Positions 55,539-64,000 of a DNA stretch of 64,000 nucleotides are shown here, piece after piece. Both the position numbers and the translations under genes were made by a program. How positions within the stretch are numbered: the stretch's first letter is position 1; each line of letters starts with the position of its first letter. Source of the DNA: Pseudomonadota bacterium. Lineage in GTDB: Bacteria; Pseudomonadota; Alphaproteobacteria; Rhizobiales; Beijerinckiaceae. Under the pieces are notes generated by a model. That model ran no database searches. It had not been told where the DNA came from and was given only the letters and a program-made list of their open reading frames with translations. The stretch is from contig JAEXGT010000104.1 of NCBI GenBank assembly GCA_023450615.1, positions 1 through 64,000 on the forward strand, read 5' to 3'.

Positions 55539-55661
55539 GCCGGATCGGTTGACTTAAGGGCTTCAAGGGCCTACCCGCCCCGACACTATCCATGGAACCG
55601 GTTGCCGCATTTTGAGTGCCCAACCGGATCTACTTTGCCGATAAGCGCCTAGCGAGAACCC

Positions 55662-56537
55662 ATGACCGCCTCTTCCCGTCCCGCTCTCGTCGAGGGCCTG
55701 AAATCCCTTGCCGAGAATTACGACCTCATCCTGTGCGACGTCTGGGGCGTGCTGCACAACGGCGTGAAGGCTTATGAGGCGGCGGGCGATGCCCTCACGC
55801 GGTTCCGCGAGAAGGGAGGGCGGGTCGTCCTCGTGTCGAACGCGCCGCGCCCCGGCTCCTCGGTGGGCACGCAGCTCGACGGCTTCAAGGTTCCGCGCAC
55901 GGCTTACGATGCCATCGTGACCTCGGGCGACCTGACGCGACTTGCCATCCAGGAGCGCCTCGACAAGGTCGTGAACCATATCGGCCCGCCGCGCGACATG
56001 CCGATCTACAACGGCCTCGATGTTCGCTTCGGCTCCATCGAGGAGGCGGATTACGTGGTCTGCTCGGGCTTCGACGATGACGAGCGCGAAACCGTGGAGA
56101 ACTACCGCGAGCGGCTCGAAGCCATGCTGCGCCGTGACCTGTTGATGGTCTGCGCCAATCCCGATCTCATCGTGGAGCGCGGCCACATGATCCTGCCATG
56201 CGCCGGTGCGATCGGCCTTGCCTATGAGGAGATGGGCGGCACGGTGTTCTATGCGGGCAAGCCCCATGCGCCGGTCTACGAGAAAGCCCTCGCCGTCGCG
56301 GCTGAGGTGAGCGGGCGCTCCATTCCGAAGGAGCGCGTTCTGGCGGTGGGCGATGCGATCCGTACCGACATCGCCGGAGCGGTCGGCTTCGGCATCGACG
56401 CCTTGATGATCGCACGCGGCATCCACACGGAGGAGCTCGGCCTTCACAAGGGCGACCTTGTGTCGGATCATGTGCAGGATTGGGTCGACCGCCAGCCGGT
56501 GAGGCCGACGGCCATCACGGATGTGCTGTCCTGGTAG
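55662..56537 (+). CDS. HAD superfamily hydrolase, subfamily IIA (TIGR01459 type)
   Basis: The 291-residue protein has motif I LILCDVWGVLHNG, motif II VVLVSNAPRPG, HAD-IIA cap sequence (YVVCSGFDDDERETVENYRE), motif III Lys in FYAGKPHAPVYEKAL, and motif IV RVLAVGDAIRTDIAGAVGFG. In this group the residue two after the nucleophile Asp is Trp rather than Asp, and the substrate is unknown; sugar-phosphate or nucleotide-phosphate phosphatase is likely. It precedes ribF by 47 bases in the same direction. Confidence 0.9.
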   Translation: MTASSRPALVEGLKSLAENYDLILCDVWGVLHNGVKAYEAAGDALTRFREKGGRVVLVSNAPRPGSSVGTQLDGFKVPRTAYDAIVTSGDLTRLAIQERLDKVVNHIGPPRDMPIYNGLDVRFGSIEEADYVVCSGFDDDERETVENYRERLEAMLRRDLLMVCANPDLIVERGHMILPCAGAIGLAYEEMGGTVFYAGKPHAPVYEKALAVAAEVSGRSIPKERVLAVGDAIRTDIAGAVGFGIDALMIARGIHTEELGLHKGDLVSDHVQDWVDRQPVRPTAITDVLSW

Positions 56538-56584
56538 GCCGCGTCTCCCTTGACGCTGCCGCCGGTTGAGGTAGAGACCCGCTC

Positions 56585-57556
56585 ATGGCCTCCGACAAAT
56601 CTTTCCCTCCGGTTCCAGCCTCCTTCGCGGTCTGTCGCGACGGCGAGGCCGTGCCTGAGAGCCTGAAGGGAGCCATCGCGGCCATCGGCAATTTCGACGG
56701 CGTCCATCGCGGTCACCGCCATCTTCTCGACATGGCGCTCAAGTCCGCCAAGCCCGCCGCCGTTCTCACCTTCGAGCCGCATCCGCGCAGCTTTTTCCAG
56801 CCGGACAAGCCGCTGTTTCGGATCACGCCCGAACCGGTGAAGCTCGATATCTTCTCGCGCCTCGGTCTCGCAGGGGTCTTCGTGCGGCGCTTCGATCAAG
56901 AACTGGCCTCATGCGATGCGGAAGCCTTCGCGAACCTTCTCTCGCGTGAACTCGAACTCTCCGGCGTCGTGATCGGCCATGACTTTCACTTTGGGCGCGG
57001 GCGCGAGGGCAATCCAGACCGCATGCGTGAATTGTGTGACAGGCTTGGGCTCAAGTGCCTCATCGCTCCGGCGGTTGTCGAAGGCTCGGAACCTGTCTCA
57101 TCCAGCGCCATCCGCGCAGCTTTGGAAGAAGGCGACATCGCTGCCGCCAACAAACTGCTCGGCTATCGCTGGTTCGTTCGCGCCGAGGTGAGGCATGGCG
57201 ACAAGCGCGGGCGTGAGCTCGGCTACCCCACGGCCAATATGCGCCTGCCCGACGATTGCCGCCTGCGGCATGGCATCTACGCCGTGCGCGCCGCCGTGGA
57301 CGGCAGGACTGTCGATGGTGTTGCGAGTTTCGGGCGCCGCCCGACCTTCGACAACGGCGCGCCGTTGCTGGAAGTGCACCTGTTCGATTTCAAGGGCGAT
57401 CTCTACGGCAAGACGCTCGACGTAGAGTTCGTCGGCTGGATCCGGGGCGAGGAGCGCTTCGACGGGATCGAAGCTCTCATCGCGCAGATGGACCGGGATT
57501 CGGAAGAGGCCAAGCGGATTCTCGCCGAGGATCGAACGCCATCGATGATCGGGTAA
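56585..57556 (+). CDS. ribF: Bifunctional riboflavin kinase/FAD synthetase
   Basis: The 323-residue protein has an FAD synthetase domain (1-190: IGNFDGVHRGHRHLLDMAL, FEPHPRSFFQPDKPLFRITP, FVRRFDQELASCDAEAF, GHDFHFGRGREG, and SSSAIRAALEEGD) and a C-terminal flavokinase domain (KRGRELGYPTANMRLPDD, YAVRAAVDGRTVDGVASFGRRPTF, VEFVGWIRGEERF). It phosphorylates riboflavin to FMN and adenylates FMN to FAD. No FMN riboswitch is visible upstream. Confidence 0.97.
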   Translation: MASDKSFPPVPASFAVCRDGEAVPESLKGAIAAIGNFDGVHRGHRHLLDMALKSAKPAAVLTFEPHPRSFFQPDKPLFRITPEPVKLDIFSRLGLAGVFVRRFDQELASCDAEAFANLLSRELELSGVVIGHDFHFGRGREGNPDRMRELCDRLGLKCLIAPAVVEGSEPVSSSAIRAALEEGDIAAANKLLGYRWFVRAEVRHGDKRGRELGYPTANMRLPDDCRLRHGIYAVRAAVDGRTVDGVASFGRRPTFDNGAPLLEVHLFDFKGDLYGKTLDVEFVGWIRGEERFDGIEALIAQMDRDSEEAKRILAEDRTPSMIG

Positions 57557-57647
57557 AGTTCAAGCGTCATCCCAGGTTTTGCTGCATCGCCCTCGGGGCG
57601 ATAGAGAGGATGAAGCTCCAGGGCCTCCGCCGTCATTCCCGCCCTCC

Positions 57648-57736
57648 TGTCATTCCCGCCTGCGCGGGGATGACAGCGGTGTAGGGCAGGCGCTTCATCC
57701 TAATGGCGATCCCGGATCGGCTTCGCCGTCCGGGAT
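57648..57736. repeat. Intergenic palindromic repeats after ribF
   Basis: Two hairpins: GTCATTCCCGC/GCGGGGATGAC (57648-57675, imperfect) and ATCCCGGA (57709-57716) with TCCGGGAT (57729-57736), the latter the same unit seen at 45376 and 48354. They lie between convergent ribF and msrB. Confidence 0.7.
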
Positions 57737-57750
57737 GACCAGCAAGCCTC

Positions 57751-58254
57751 TCAGGCCGCCACTTCGCCCTCGGGCGCGCCGTAGCCCAGCTCGTCCGGCA
57801 GCGGGTCGCCTTCCGCCACGAAGCGCATGGAGACCGAGTTCATGCAATAGCGCTCGCCGGTCGGGGGAGGGCCGTCCGGGAAGACATGGCCGAGATGGCC
57901 TTCGCAGCGGGCGCAGCGGATCTCGGTGCGGACCATGCCGTAGCTCGTGTCCCGGACGAAGGCGATGTGATCGCGGTCGATGGGATCGAAGAAGCTCGGC
58001 CAGCCGGTGCCGGATTCGAACTTGGTGCCTGCATGGAACAGGGGCAGGCCGCAGAGGCGGCAGCAATAGGTGCCCTTTTCCTTGGCTTCGTTGAAGATGC
58101 CGCAGAAGGGGCGTTCCGTGCCGTGTTCCAGCAGGACGCGACGCTCCTCGTCATCCAGATTGCTCACGAGGGCGCTGAACTGGTCCGGGGAAGGGGGCGT
58201 CAGATCGAAACCTGCGCCGGAGCGCCTGGCCTTTGCGGTGGTCATGTCTGCCAT
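57751..58254 (-). CDS. msrB: Peptide-methionine (R)-S-oxide reductase
   Basis: The 167-residue protein has two zinc-binding CXXC pairs (CCRLCGLPLF and IRCARCEGHLG) and the catalytic GERYCMNSVSMRF, with GTGWPSFFDP for substrate binding. It reduces methionine-R-sulfoxide in proteins. It is divergent from the ileS leader region. Confidence 0.96.
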   Translation of the reverse strand: MADMTTAKARRSGAGFDLTPPSPDQFSALVSNLDDEERRVLLEHGTERPFCGIFNEAKEKGTYCCRLCGLPLFHAGTKFESGTGWPSFFDPIDRDHIAFVRDTSYGMVRTEIRCARCEGHLGHVFPDGPPPTGERYCMNSVSMRFVAEGDPLPDELGYGAPEGEVAA

Positions 58255-58355
58255 GGGTCAGTCCTACCTGTAGGGATTTCGGCTTCTTAAATAGGGGCTG
58301 CAGGTCCAAATCACCACGCTTTATTATCCGCCCCGGCACTGCTAAAAGGCTCTCA

Positions 58356-58430
58356 TGCCCATGGTTTTTCAGGCTTCAGCCCCGGCCCGCATCCCCGCGG
58401 CGCGAATTATCGGCCCGGCCTTCGCGTAGT
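58356..58430 (+). CDS. Putative ileS leader peptide with tandem Ile codons
   Basis: A 24-codon frame from ATG 58356 (or from ATG 58362) ends in ARIIGPAFA and TAG 58430. It contains three Ile codons, two of them adjacent (ATT ATC at 58407-58412), immediately before a 13-bp hairpin whose first arm is inside the frame. A ribosome stalled at these Ile codons would cover that arm. A second pairing, TCAGGCTTCA (58370-58379) with TGAAGCCTGA (58469-58478), is followed by four T residues. This resembles amino-acid-specific attenuators but the full switching scheme is less clear than for tyrS. Confidence 0.5.
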
Positions 58431-58446
58431 CCGCGAAGGTCCGGGA
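58415..58446 (+). promoter_or_regulatory. 13-bp hairpin in the ileS leader
   Basis: CCCGG-CCTTCGCG (58415-58427) pairs with CGCGAAGG-T-CCGGG (58433-58446), with one bulged T and loop TAGTC that contains the leader stop codon. GCGAA of the second arm can also pair with TTCGC at 58457-58461. Confidence 0.65.
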
Positions 58447-58484
58447 TTGCTGCCGTTCGCCCTGAAATGAAGCCTGATTTTAAG

Positions 58485-58501
58485 CCCCTCAGCCAGGGGC
58501 C
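58485..58501 (+). promoter_or_regulatory. Hairpin occluding the AGGGG before ileS
   Basis: GCCCCT (58485-58490) and AGGGGC (58496-58501) pair around CAGCC. AGGGG is the only Shine-Dalgarno-like sequence near the ileS start (TTG 58504 or ATG 58522), so the structure may control initiation. Confidence 0.4.
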
Positions 58502-58521
58502 GCTTGGATCGATTGACCGTT

Positions 58522-61470
58522 ATGACCGATAAGAACGAGAGCGCCGCTCGCGACTATTCCGAAACCCTGTTCCTGCCGCAGACCGAGTTTCCCATGCGCG
58601 CCGGCCTGCCTCAGCGCGAGCCGCAATTCCTGCAGCGCTGGAACGAGATGAAGCTCTACGAGCGGCTGCGCGAGGTTCAGAAGGGCCGTAACCGCTTCGT
58701 GCTGCACGACGGCCCTCCCTATGCCAACGGCAACATCCATATCGGCCATGCCCTCAACAAGATCCTGAAGGACCTCATCGTCCGCTCGCAGGGAATGCTC
58801 GGCTTCGATTCCAATTACGTGCCGGGCTGGGACTGCCATGGCCTTCCCATCGAGTGGAAGATCGAGGAGGAGTACCGCGCCAAGGGCAAGAACAAGGACG
58901 AGGTTCCGATCGTCGAGTTCCGCCGCGAGTGCCGCGCCTTCGCCGAGAAATGGATCGATGTGCAGCGCGAGGAGTTCAAGCGCCTCGGCGTCGGCGGCGA
59001 CTGGTCGAACCCGTACCTGACCATGAGCTACGACGCGGAAGCGCAGATTGCCCGCGAGATCATCAAGTTCGCGGTGAGCGACCAGCTCTATCGCGGCTCG
59101 AAGCCGGTGATGTGGTCCTCCGTCGAGAAGACCGCGCTTGCCGAGGCCGAGGTCGAGTATCACGAGAAGACCTCCACCACGATCTGGGTGAAGTTCAAGA
59201 TCACCAACACGCTCGATGGCGATCTCGACGGCGCCTCGGTGGTGATCTGGACCACGACTCCCTGGACGATTCCGGCCAACCGCGCCATCGCCTATGGCGA
59301 GAACATCGCCTACGGCCTCTACAAAGTCACGGAAGCCGCCGACGACAACTGGGCCAGGGTGGGCGACCGTCTGGTGCTCGCCGACAAGCTCGCTGAGGAC
59401 GTCTTCAAGGCTTCGCGCGTTGCCGGCTACGAGCGCGTAAAGGATGTGCTGCCGGTCATGATCGAGCGCTGCGCGCACCCGTTCCGCGGGCTCGAAGGCG
59501 CAAACGGCTATTGGGATTTCGCGGTTCCGATGCTGGTTGCCGATTACGTCACCGACGATGCGGGCACGGGCTTCGTGCACACCGCCCCCGGCCATGGCGC
59601 GGACGACTACAACACTTACGTGAAGCATCGCGATGTGTTCGCGGCCTGCGGCACGAAGGAAGTGCCGCACACGGTCGCGCCGGATTCGTCCTATTTCCCC
59701 GATGTGCCGTTCTTCGCGGGCGAGCGTATCTATGACGACAAGGGCAAGGACGCGGGCGCCAACGAAGCGGTGATCAAGAAGCTCGTGGAAGTCGGCGCGC
59801 TGATCGCGCGTGGCCGCCTCAAGCACCAATATCCGCATTCCTGGCGCTCGAAGGGTCCGCTCATCTTCCGCAACACGCCGCAATGGTTCATCTCGATGGA
59901 CAAGCCGCTCGACGGCAAGGGCGACACGCTCCGTCAGCGCGCTCTCAACGCCATCGAGAAAACCGAGTGGGTTCCGGAATCCGGCGAGAACCGCATCAAC
60001 GGCATGATCGCCAACCGCCCCGATTGGGTGGTGTCGCGTCAGCGCGCCTGGGGCGTGCCGATTGCCGTGTTCGTGAAGAAGGGCACCAACGAGATCCTCA
60101 AGGACGCCAAAGTCAATGAAGCCATTGCCGATGCCTTCGAGAAGGAGGGCGCGGATGCGTGGTATGCGGATGACGGCTCGCGCTTCCTCAAGGCTGGCGG
60201 CTATGATCTGAACGATTTCGAGAAGGTGAATGACATTCTCGACGTATGGTTCGATTCAGGCTGCACGCACGCCTTCGCACTCGAGAAGCGTCCCGACCTG
60301 CAGGTGAAGCGCAAGGTCGATGGCGGCCCCGATCAGGTCATGTATCTGGAAGGCTCTGATCAGCATCGCGGCTGGTTCCACTCGTCGCTGCTCGAAAGCT
60401 GCGGCACGCGCGGACGCGCGCCTTACGACATCGTCGTGACGCATGGCTTCACGCTCGACGAGCAGGGCCGCAAGATGTCGAAGTCGCTCGGCAACACGGT
60501 CGCGCCCCAGACCGTGATCAAGGAATACGGTGCGGACATCCTGCGTCTGTGGACCGCTTCCGTCGATTACTGGGACGATCAGCGCATCGGTCCCGAGATC
60601 ATCAAGACCACGGCGGAAACCTACCGCAAGCTGCGCAACACGATCCGCTGGATGCTGGGCTCGCTCGCGCATTTCCGCGAGGCGGACAAGGTCGCCTTCA
60701 GCGAGATGCCTGAGCTGGAGCGTTTCGTGCTGCATCGCCTCGTCGAGCTCGATGGCGAGATGCGCGAGGCTTACTCGACCTACGACTACAAGCGCGTGGT
60801 CGCGCTTTTGAACTCGTTCATGACCACGGATCTGTCGGCCTTCTATTTCGACATCCGCAAGGACACGCTCTATTGCGACCCGATCTCCAGCAATGCCCGC
60901 AAGAGCGCGCTGACGGTGATCGACCAGACCTTCCGCTGCGTGGCGACCTGGATCGCGCCGATCCTCGCTTTCACGGCGGAAGAGGCTTGGCTCGAGCGCT
61001 ATCCGAATGCGGAATCGGTGCATCTCGAGACCTTCCCCCAAGTGCCGGTCGAGTGGCGCAATGATGCGCTGGCCGATCGCTGGGCCAAGGTGCGCCGCGT
61101 GCGCCGCGTCGTCACCGGCGCGCTGGAGATCGAGCGTGCGCAGAAGCGCATCGGCGCGAGCCTCGAGGCTGCGCCCGTCGTGCACATTGCCGATGAGGGT
61201 CTCTTCCAGGCGGTCCAAGGCCTCGACATGGCCGAGATCTGCATCACCTCCGCCATTCAGGTCCTGGCGGGTGAGGGCCCTTCGGACGCCTTCCGTCTCG
61301 AAGATGTGAAGGGCGTGGCTGTCGTGCCGGAACGGGCCCAGGGCCGTAAATGCGCCCGCTCCTGGAAGGTGACGCCGGATGTGGGCAGCGATCCCGAATA
61401 TCCGGACGTGACGCCCCGCGATGCGGCGGCTCTGCGCGAGTGGGACAGGCTCAAGGCGGCTGCGGAATGA
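58522..61470 (+). CDS. ileS: Isoleucyl-tRNA synthetase
   Basis: The 982-residue protein has HIGH as PYANGNIHIGHALNK, the editing domain WTTTPWTIPANRAI and DAGTGFVHTAPGHGADDY, the zinc-independent core YLEGSDQHRGWFHSSLLES and KMSKS in GRKMSKSLGNTV. Its C-terminus keeps only CARSW, without the four-cysteine zinc motif of E. coli IleRS. ATG 58522 gives the family N-terminus (MTDKNESAARDYSETLFLPQ); TTG 58504 is possible because AGGGG lies just before it. The next gene, lspA, overlaps by four bases. The leader upstream probably regulates it. Confidence 0.96.
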   Translation: MTDKNESAARDYSETLFLPQTEFPMRAGLPQREPQFLQRWNEMKLYERLREVQKGRNRFVLHDGPPYANGNIHIGHALNKILKDLIVRSQGMLGFDSNYVPGWDCHGLPIEWKIEEEYRAKGKNKDEVPIVEFRRECRAFAEKWIDVQREEFKRLGVGGDWSNPYLTMSYDAEAQIAREIIKFAVSDQLYRGSKPVMWSSVEKTALAEAEVEYHEKTSTTIWVKFKITNTLDGDLDGASVVIWTTTPWTIPANRAIAYGENIAYGLYKVTEAADDNWARVGDRLVLADKLAEDVFKASRVAGYERVKDVLPVMIERCAHPFRGLEGANGYWDFAVPMLVADYVTDDAGTGFVHTAPGHGADDYNTYVKHRDVFAACGTKEVPHTVAPDSSYFPDVPFFAGERIYDDKGKDAGANEAVIKKLVEVGALIARGRLKHQYPHSWRSKGPLIFRNTPQWFISMDKPLDGKGDTLRQRALNAIEKTEWVPESGENRINGMIANRPDWVVSRQRAWGVPIAVFVKKGTNEILKDAKVNEAIADAFEKEGADAWYADDGSRFLKAGGYDLNDFEKVNDILDVWFDSGCTHAFALEKRPDLQVKRKVDGGPDQVMYLEGSDQHRGWFHSSLLESCGTRGRAPYDIVVTHGFTLDEQGRKMSKSLGNTVAPQTVIKEYGADILRLWTASVDYWDDQRIGPEIIKTTAETYRKLRNTIRWMLGSLAHFREADKVAFSEMPELERFVLHRLVELDGEMREAYSTYDYKRVVALLNSFMTTDLSAFYFDIRKDTLYCDPISSNARKSALTVIDQTFRCVATWIAPILAFTAEEAWLERYPNAESVHLETFPQVPVEWRNDALADRWAKVRRVRRVVTGALEIERAQKRIGASLEAAPVVHIADEGLFQAVQGLDMAEICITSAIQVLAGEGPSDAFRLEDVKGVAVVPERAQGRKCARSWKVTPDVGSDPEYPDVTPRDAAALREWDRLKAAAE

Positions 61471-62075
61471 GCAAAGGCGAAGGCTCACAGGCGCCGGCTC
61501 CCGGTGCGAATGCTCCCCAGGCAGGCTCGCAGCGTCCTCGCGCTGCGGCCAAGCCCCGTGGGTCCAGTCGGGCCCAGGCGGCTCAAACCGGGCTTTCGGC
61601 GGCCGCGATCCTCGGGTTCTCGGTTGCCCTGATCATCCTGATCCTCGATCAGGCGACCAAGCTCTACACCCTGTTCGTCTACGATCTGCCCCTGAAGGAG
61701 CCGGTGGAGTTCGCCCCCTTCATTAACCTGATCGTGGTCTGGAACCGGGGCATTTCCTATGGCCTCTTCCAGCAGGAGGGGGATCTGGGCCGTTGGGTGC
61801 TGATCGTCGTCTCGATCCTGGCCTCCATTGGCCTGTCGGTCTGGATCCGCCGGACCAGGGCCAAGGTTCTGGCCCTGTCCCTGGGCTTGATCGTAGGAGG
61901 GGCCATCGGCAACGTCATCGACCGGCTGGCTTATGGGGCCGTGTTCGATTTCATCCAGTTTCAGGTGGGCGATTGGTCCTGGTACGTGTTCAATGTGGCG
62001 GATGCCGCCATCGTTGCGGGTGTCATTGGATTGCTCTATGACTCCTTCATCCTGGAGCCGCGAAGAGGACGTTAA
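61467..62075 (+). CDS. lspA: Lipoprotein signal peptidase
   Basis: From ATG 61467, which overlaps the ileS stop (ATGA), the product is 202 residues. A hydrophilic N-terminal extension of about 40 residues precedes four membrane helices. The catalytic aspartates are in GNVIDRLAYGAVFDF and YVFNVADAAIV. It removes signal peptides from prolipoproteins in the inner membrane. The ileS-lspA pair is common in proteobacteria. Confidence 0.95.
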   Translation: MSKGEGSQAPAPGANAPQAGSQRPRAAAKPRGSSRAQAAQTGLSAAAILGFSVALIILILDQATKLYTLFVYDLPLKEPVEFAPFINLIVVWNRGISYGLFQQEGDLGRWVLIVVSILASIGLSVWIRRTRAKVLALSLGLIVGGAIGNVIDRLAYGAVFDFIQFQVGDWSWYVFNVADAAIVAGVIGLLYDSFILEPRRGR

Positions 62076-62152
62076 TCCTTAAGCTGCCTTATGTTCGCCC
62101 CAATAAGCGATCAGGCGTTCCAGGCATAATGAGAAACAATGGTGGGTGTGCC

Positions 62153-62791
62153 ATGAAGGGAATGAAGATCTTTGGCCTTGCGAGTGCTCTGGCGCTCGTG
62201 CTCGCGGCATTGCCAGCCTCGGCACAGGAAGGCCAGTTCTTTAAGAACGTCCTCGGCAATATCGGCATTATCCCTAAGGAGAAGGAGCCGATCATCTATA
62301 ACGAGCGCGCGCCTCTGGTGCTGCCTCCGAAGATGGATCTCCCGGCTCCAGCTGCTCCCAATGGTGCTGAGGCTAACAATGCCAATTGGCCCAAGGACCC
62401 GGATGTCGCGGCTCGCCGCCGGGCTGCCGCCGAGGCCAAGACGCCTGTCACCTCCACCGATTTCTACAAGAACAGCGAAGGCAAGCGCCTCTCCATCGAT
62501 GAGATCCGCGCCGGCCGCGACCCGAACCGCCGTGCCGGTCTTCCCGAGCCCTCGGGCGGTTGGGCAAACGAGAATAGCCGCATGACGCCGGACGAGCTGC
62601 GCTCCTTCGCGAAGGAGAAGAAGGCGGAACTGTCCGGCGACGGAATCGAACGCCGCTACCTGAGCGATCCGCCGCAGAATCTTCTGAAGGCTGCCCCGGG
62701 TGCCCCTCTCAAGGCAACGGCCGATCCCGTCCCGATGGGTGATCCTGACAGCGCGCAGAACTTCATCGCACAGCAGAACCGCAGACGATAA
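62153..62791 (+). CDS. DUF3035-like (BamF-related) secreted protein
   Basis: From ATG 62153 the 212-residue product has a signal peptide (MKGMKIFGLASALALVLAAL, cleavage near ASAQE) without a lipobox cysteine. Beyond it, IIYNERAPLVLPPKMDLPAP matches the conserved core of DUF3035 proteins (APDEF..xxRAPLxxPP). A hydrophilic, probably extended remainder follows. In alphaproteobacteria this family lies between lspA and M16 peptidase genes, as here, and in Caulobacter BamF is an outer-membrane assembly component. The lack of a lipobox is unlike BamF, so the assignment is cautious. Confidence 0.65.
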   Translation: MKGMKIFGLASALALVLAALPASAQEGQFFKNVLGNIGIIPKEKEPIIYNERAPLVLPPKMDLPAPAAPNGAEANNANWPKDPDVAARRRAAAEAKTPVTSTDFYKNSEGKRLSIDEIRAGRDPNRRAGLPEPSGGWANENSRMTPDELRSFAKEKKAELSGDGIERRYLSDPPQNLLKAAPGAPLKATADPVPMGDPDSAQNFIAQQNRRR

Positions 62792-63008
62792 CACACTGCC
62801 AAATGCTTTCTTCTTCAGGCGAACGGGCACCCCCGCTTCGCCTGAAACCGTTCTGGGGCTACGCAAAGCCAAGCCTGTTCATCCCTTCAGGCGCAAACCA
62901 TGTCGCACCTTGAAGATTTCCTGCTTCGCTTGCGTGCTCTCCCAAATGGACTATTCCCGTAGGGATTATCCTACGAAACGATTTGATGTCTCTAAGGTTG
63001 AACCATCA
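62792..63008. other. Intergenic interval before the M16 peptidase gene
   Basis: About 217 bases. A hairpin GCCTGAA..TTCAGGCG-type repeat is visible: TTCAGGCGAA (62815-62824) against TTCGCCTGAA (62836-62845). No terminator with a T run and no gene is seen. Confidence 0.35.
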
Positions 63009-64000
63009 TGAAGACTGCCTCCAAGCCCATCCTCAGAGCTGATGCTTCGTCCTTCGGGAGCACGGAAGGCAGCGGTCCGAACTTGTCTTCGTTTACTCTC
63101 GACAACGGTCTCGATGTCGTCGTGATCCCTGATCATCGCGCGCCTGTCGTCACGCATATGGTATGGTATCGCAACGGCTCTGCTGACGATCCGATCGGCC
63201 AATCCGGCATTGCGCACTTCCTTGAGCACCTGATGTTCAAGGGTACCGAGAAGCATCCGGCAGGCGAGTTCTCCAAAGTGGTGTCCGGCCTCGGCGGTCA
63301 GGAAAATGCCTTCACATCCTTCGATTACACGGCTTACTTTCAGCGTGTCGCGCGCGAGAAGCTGAAGGTCATGATGGAGTTCGAGTCCGACCGCATGACC
63401 AATCTGCTGCTTGAGGAATCCGTGATCGCTCCCGAGCGCGACGTGGTGCTGGAAGAGCGCCGCATGCGCGTGGAAACCGATCCGTCCGCACAGCTTTCCG
63501 AAGCGATGGCCGCTTCACTCTTCGTGCATCATCCTTATGGCATTCCGATCATCGGGTGGATGCACGAGATCGAGACGCTCAATCGTGAGCATGCGCTCGA
63601 TTACTACAAGCGTTTCTATACTCCCGAAAACGGCATTCTCGTCGTCGCGGGCGACGTGACCGCCGATGAGGTGCGCCGCTTGGCCGATGACACCTATGGC
63701 CGCATCGCTCCCCGGGGCAAGCGCCCGGTGCGCGTGCGTCCGCGCGAGCCCGAGCCCGTGGCCGCGCGTCACATCACGGTAGCCGATCCCAAGGTCGAGC
63801 AGCCGACGCTGCAGCGGCTCTATCTCGTACCGTCCTGCCGCACCGCTTCGCAGCACGACTGCTATGCGCTCGAGCTCCTTGCGGAGGTAATCGGGGGAGG
63901 ACCGACATCGTATCTCTACCGCAAGCTCGTCATGGAACGCGGCATCGCCGTGAATGCGGGTGCGTGGTACATGTCCTCCGCCATGGAGGATACGCGTTTC
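63009..64000 (+). CDS. M16 family zinc metallopeptidase (partial, runs off the right edge)
   Basis: The frame opens at ATG 63009 and stays open to the window end, giving 330 residues. FTLDNGLDVVVIPDHRAPVV leads to the inverted zinc motif HFLEHLMFKGT (HXXEH) with the later Glu in the LEERRMRVETDP segment, and ENAFTSFDYTAYF. The M16 C-lobe starts with GVAVNAGAWY-like RGIAVNAGAWYM. The sequence resembles the PqqL/pitrilysin-like peptidases found after lspA-DUF3035 in alphaproteobacteria, usually followed by a second, catalytically inactive M16 subunit. Confidence 0.93.

Overview
The window reads as a chromosomal segment of a GC-rich alphaproteobacterium of the order Hyphomicrobiales (Rhizobiales), most likely near Methylobacteriaceae/Microvirga, although the genus cannot be fixed from sequence alone. 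Lineage evidence is: a histidyl-tRNA synthetase with the alphaproteobacterial motif 2 beside a tRNA-His fragment with discriminator A73; Irr-type iron boxes; EcfG-type (GGAAC..TT) promoters; phasins; a UPF0314 protein; the ileS-lspA-DUF3035-M16 gene order; and a TipF-like EAL protein.

Layout. 1-883 is the right end of an integrated element: a truncated P4-type tyrosine integrase and a 3' tRNA-His fragment that is the attachment site. 1272-9000 carries a methyltransferase, small stress-type genes, a large PAS-GGDEF-EAL protein, an outer-membrane beta-barrel, a Nudix hydrolase and two phasins. 9083-14636 holds a cytosolic PAS histidine kinase and an acetyl-CoA-synthetase/GNAT fusion of the protein acetyltransferase type. 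14696-15524 is bfr and bfd, each with an ICE-like box. 16272-24297 is an organic-acid oxidation block: a cytochrome c gene translationally coupled to lutABC, divergent from glcDE-UPF0314-glcF. A long coiled-coil protein (24399-25925) and tyrS follow.

28178-37081 has DUF2076, L,D-transpeptidase, a DMT exporter, groESL (RpoH-type promoter plus CIRCE), a GST, a doxX/marR divergent pair with three identical dyads, and a secreted protein-ECF sigma-anti-sigma run. 37095-45297 has an aldo/keto reductase, an orphan iron-binding protein, a methionine ABC importer with two metQ copies, and an SbmA/BacA-like ABC protein. 46086-52061 holds hisG-hisZ and hisS, split by an AT-rich type I-secreted protein and a small Lys/Ala-rich gene. 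52366-64000 has an aminotransferase, an HMA protein, a TipF-like protein, a HAD hydrolase, ribF, msrB, ileS-lspA, a DUF3035 protein and the start of an M16 peptidase.

The most notable signals are regulatory. Upstream of tyrS there is a short reading frame with tandem Phe-Phe and Tyr-Tyr codons followed by a 1-2-3-4 set of mutually exclusive stems ending in a terminator, the architecture of a leader-peptide attenuator. Upstream of ileS a 24-codon frame has tandem Ile codons directly before a 13-bp hairpin. Both are visible in the sequence; their function is inferred. Other points are an intrinsic terminator lying over the start codon of a Nudix gene, repeated ATGCA-N2-TGCAT dyads between doxX and marR, EcfG-like promoters before small unknown genes, and two families of intergenic palindromes.
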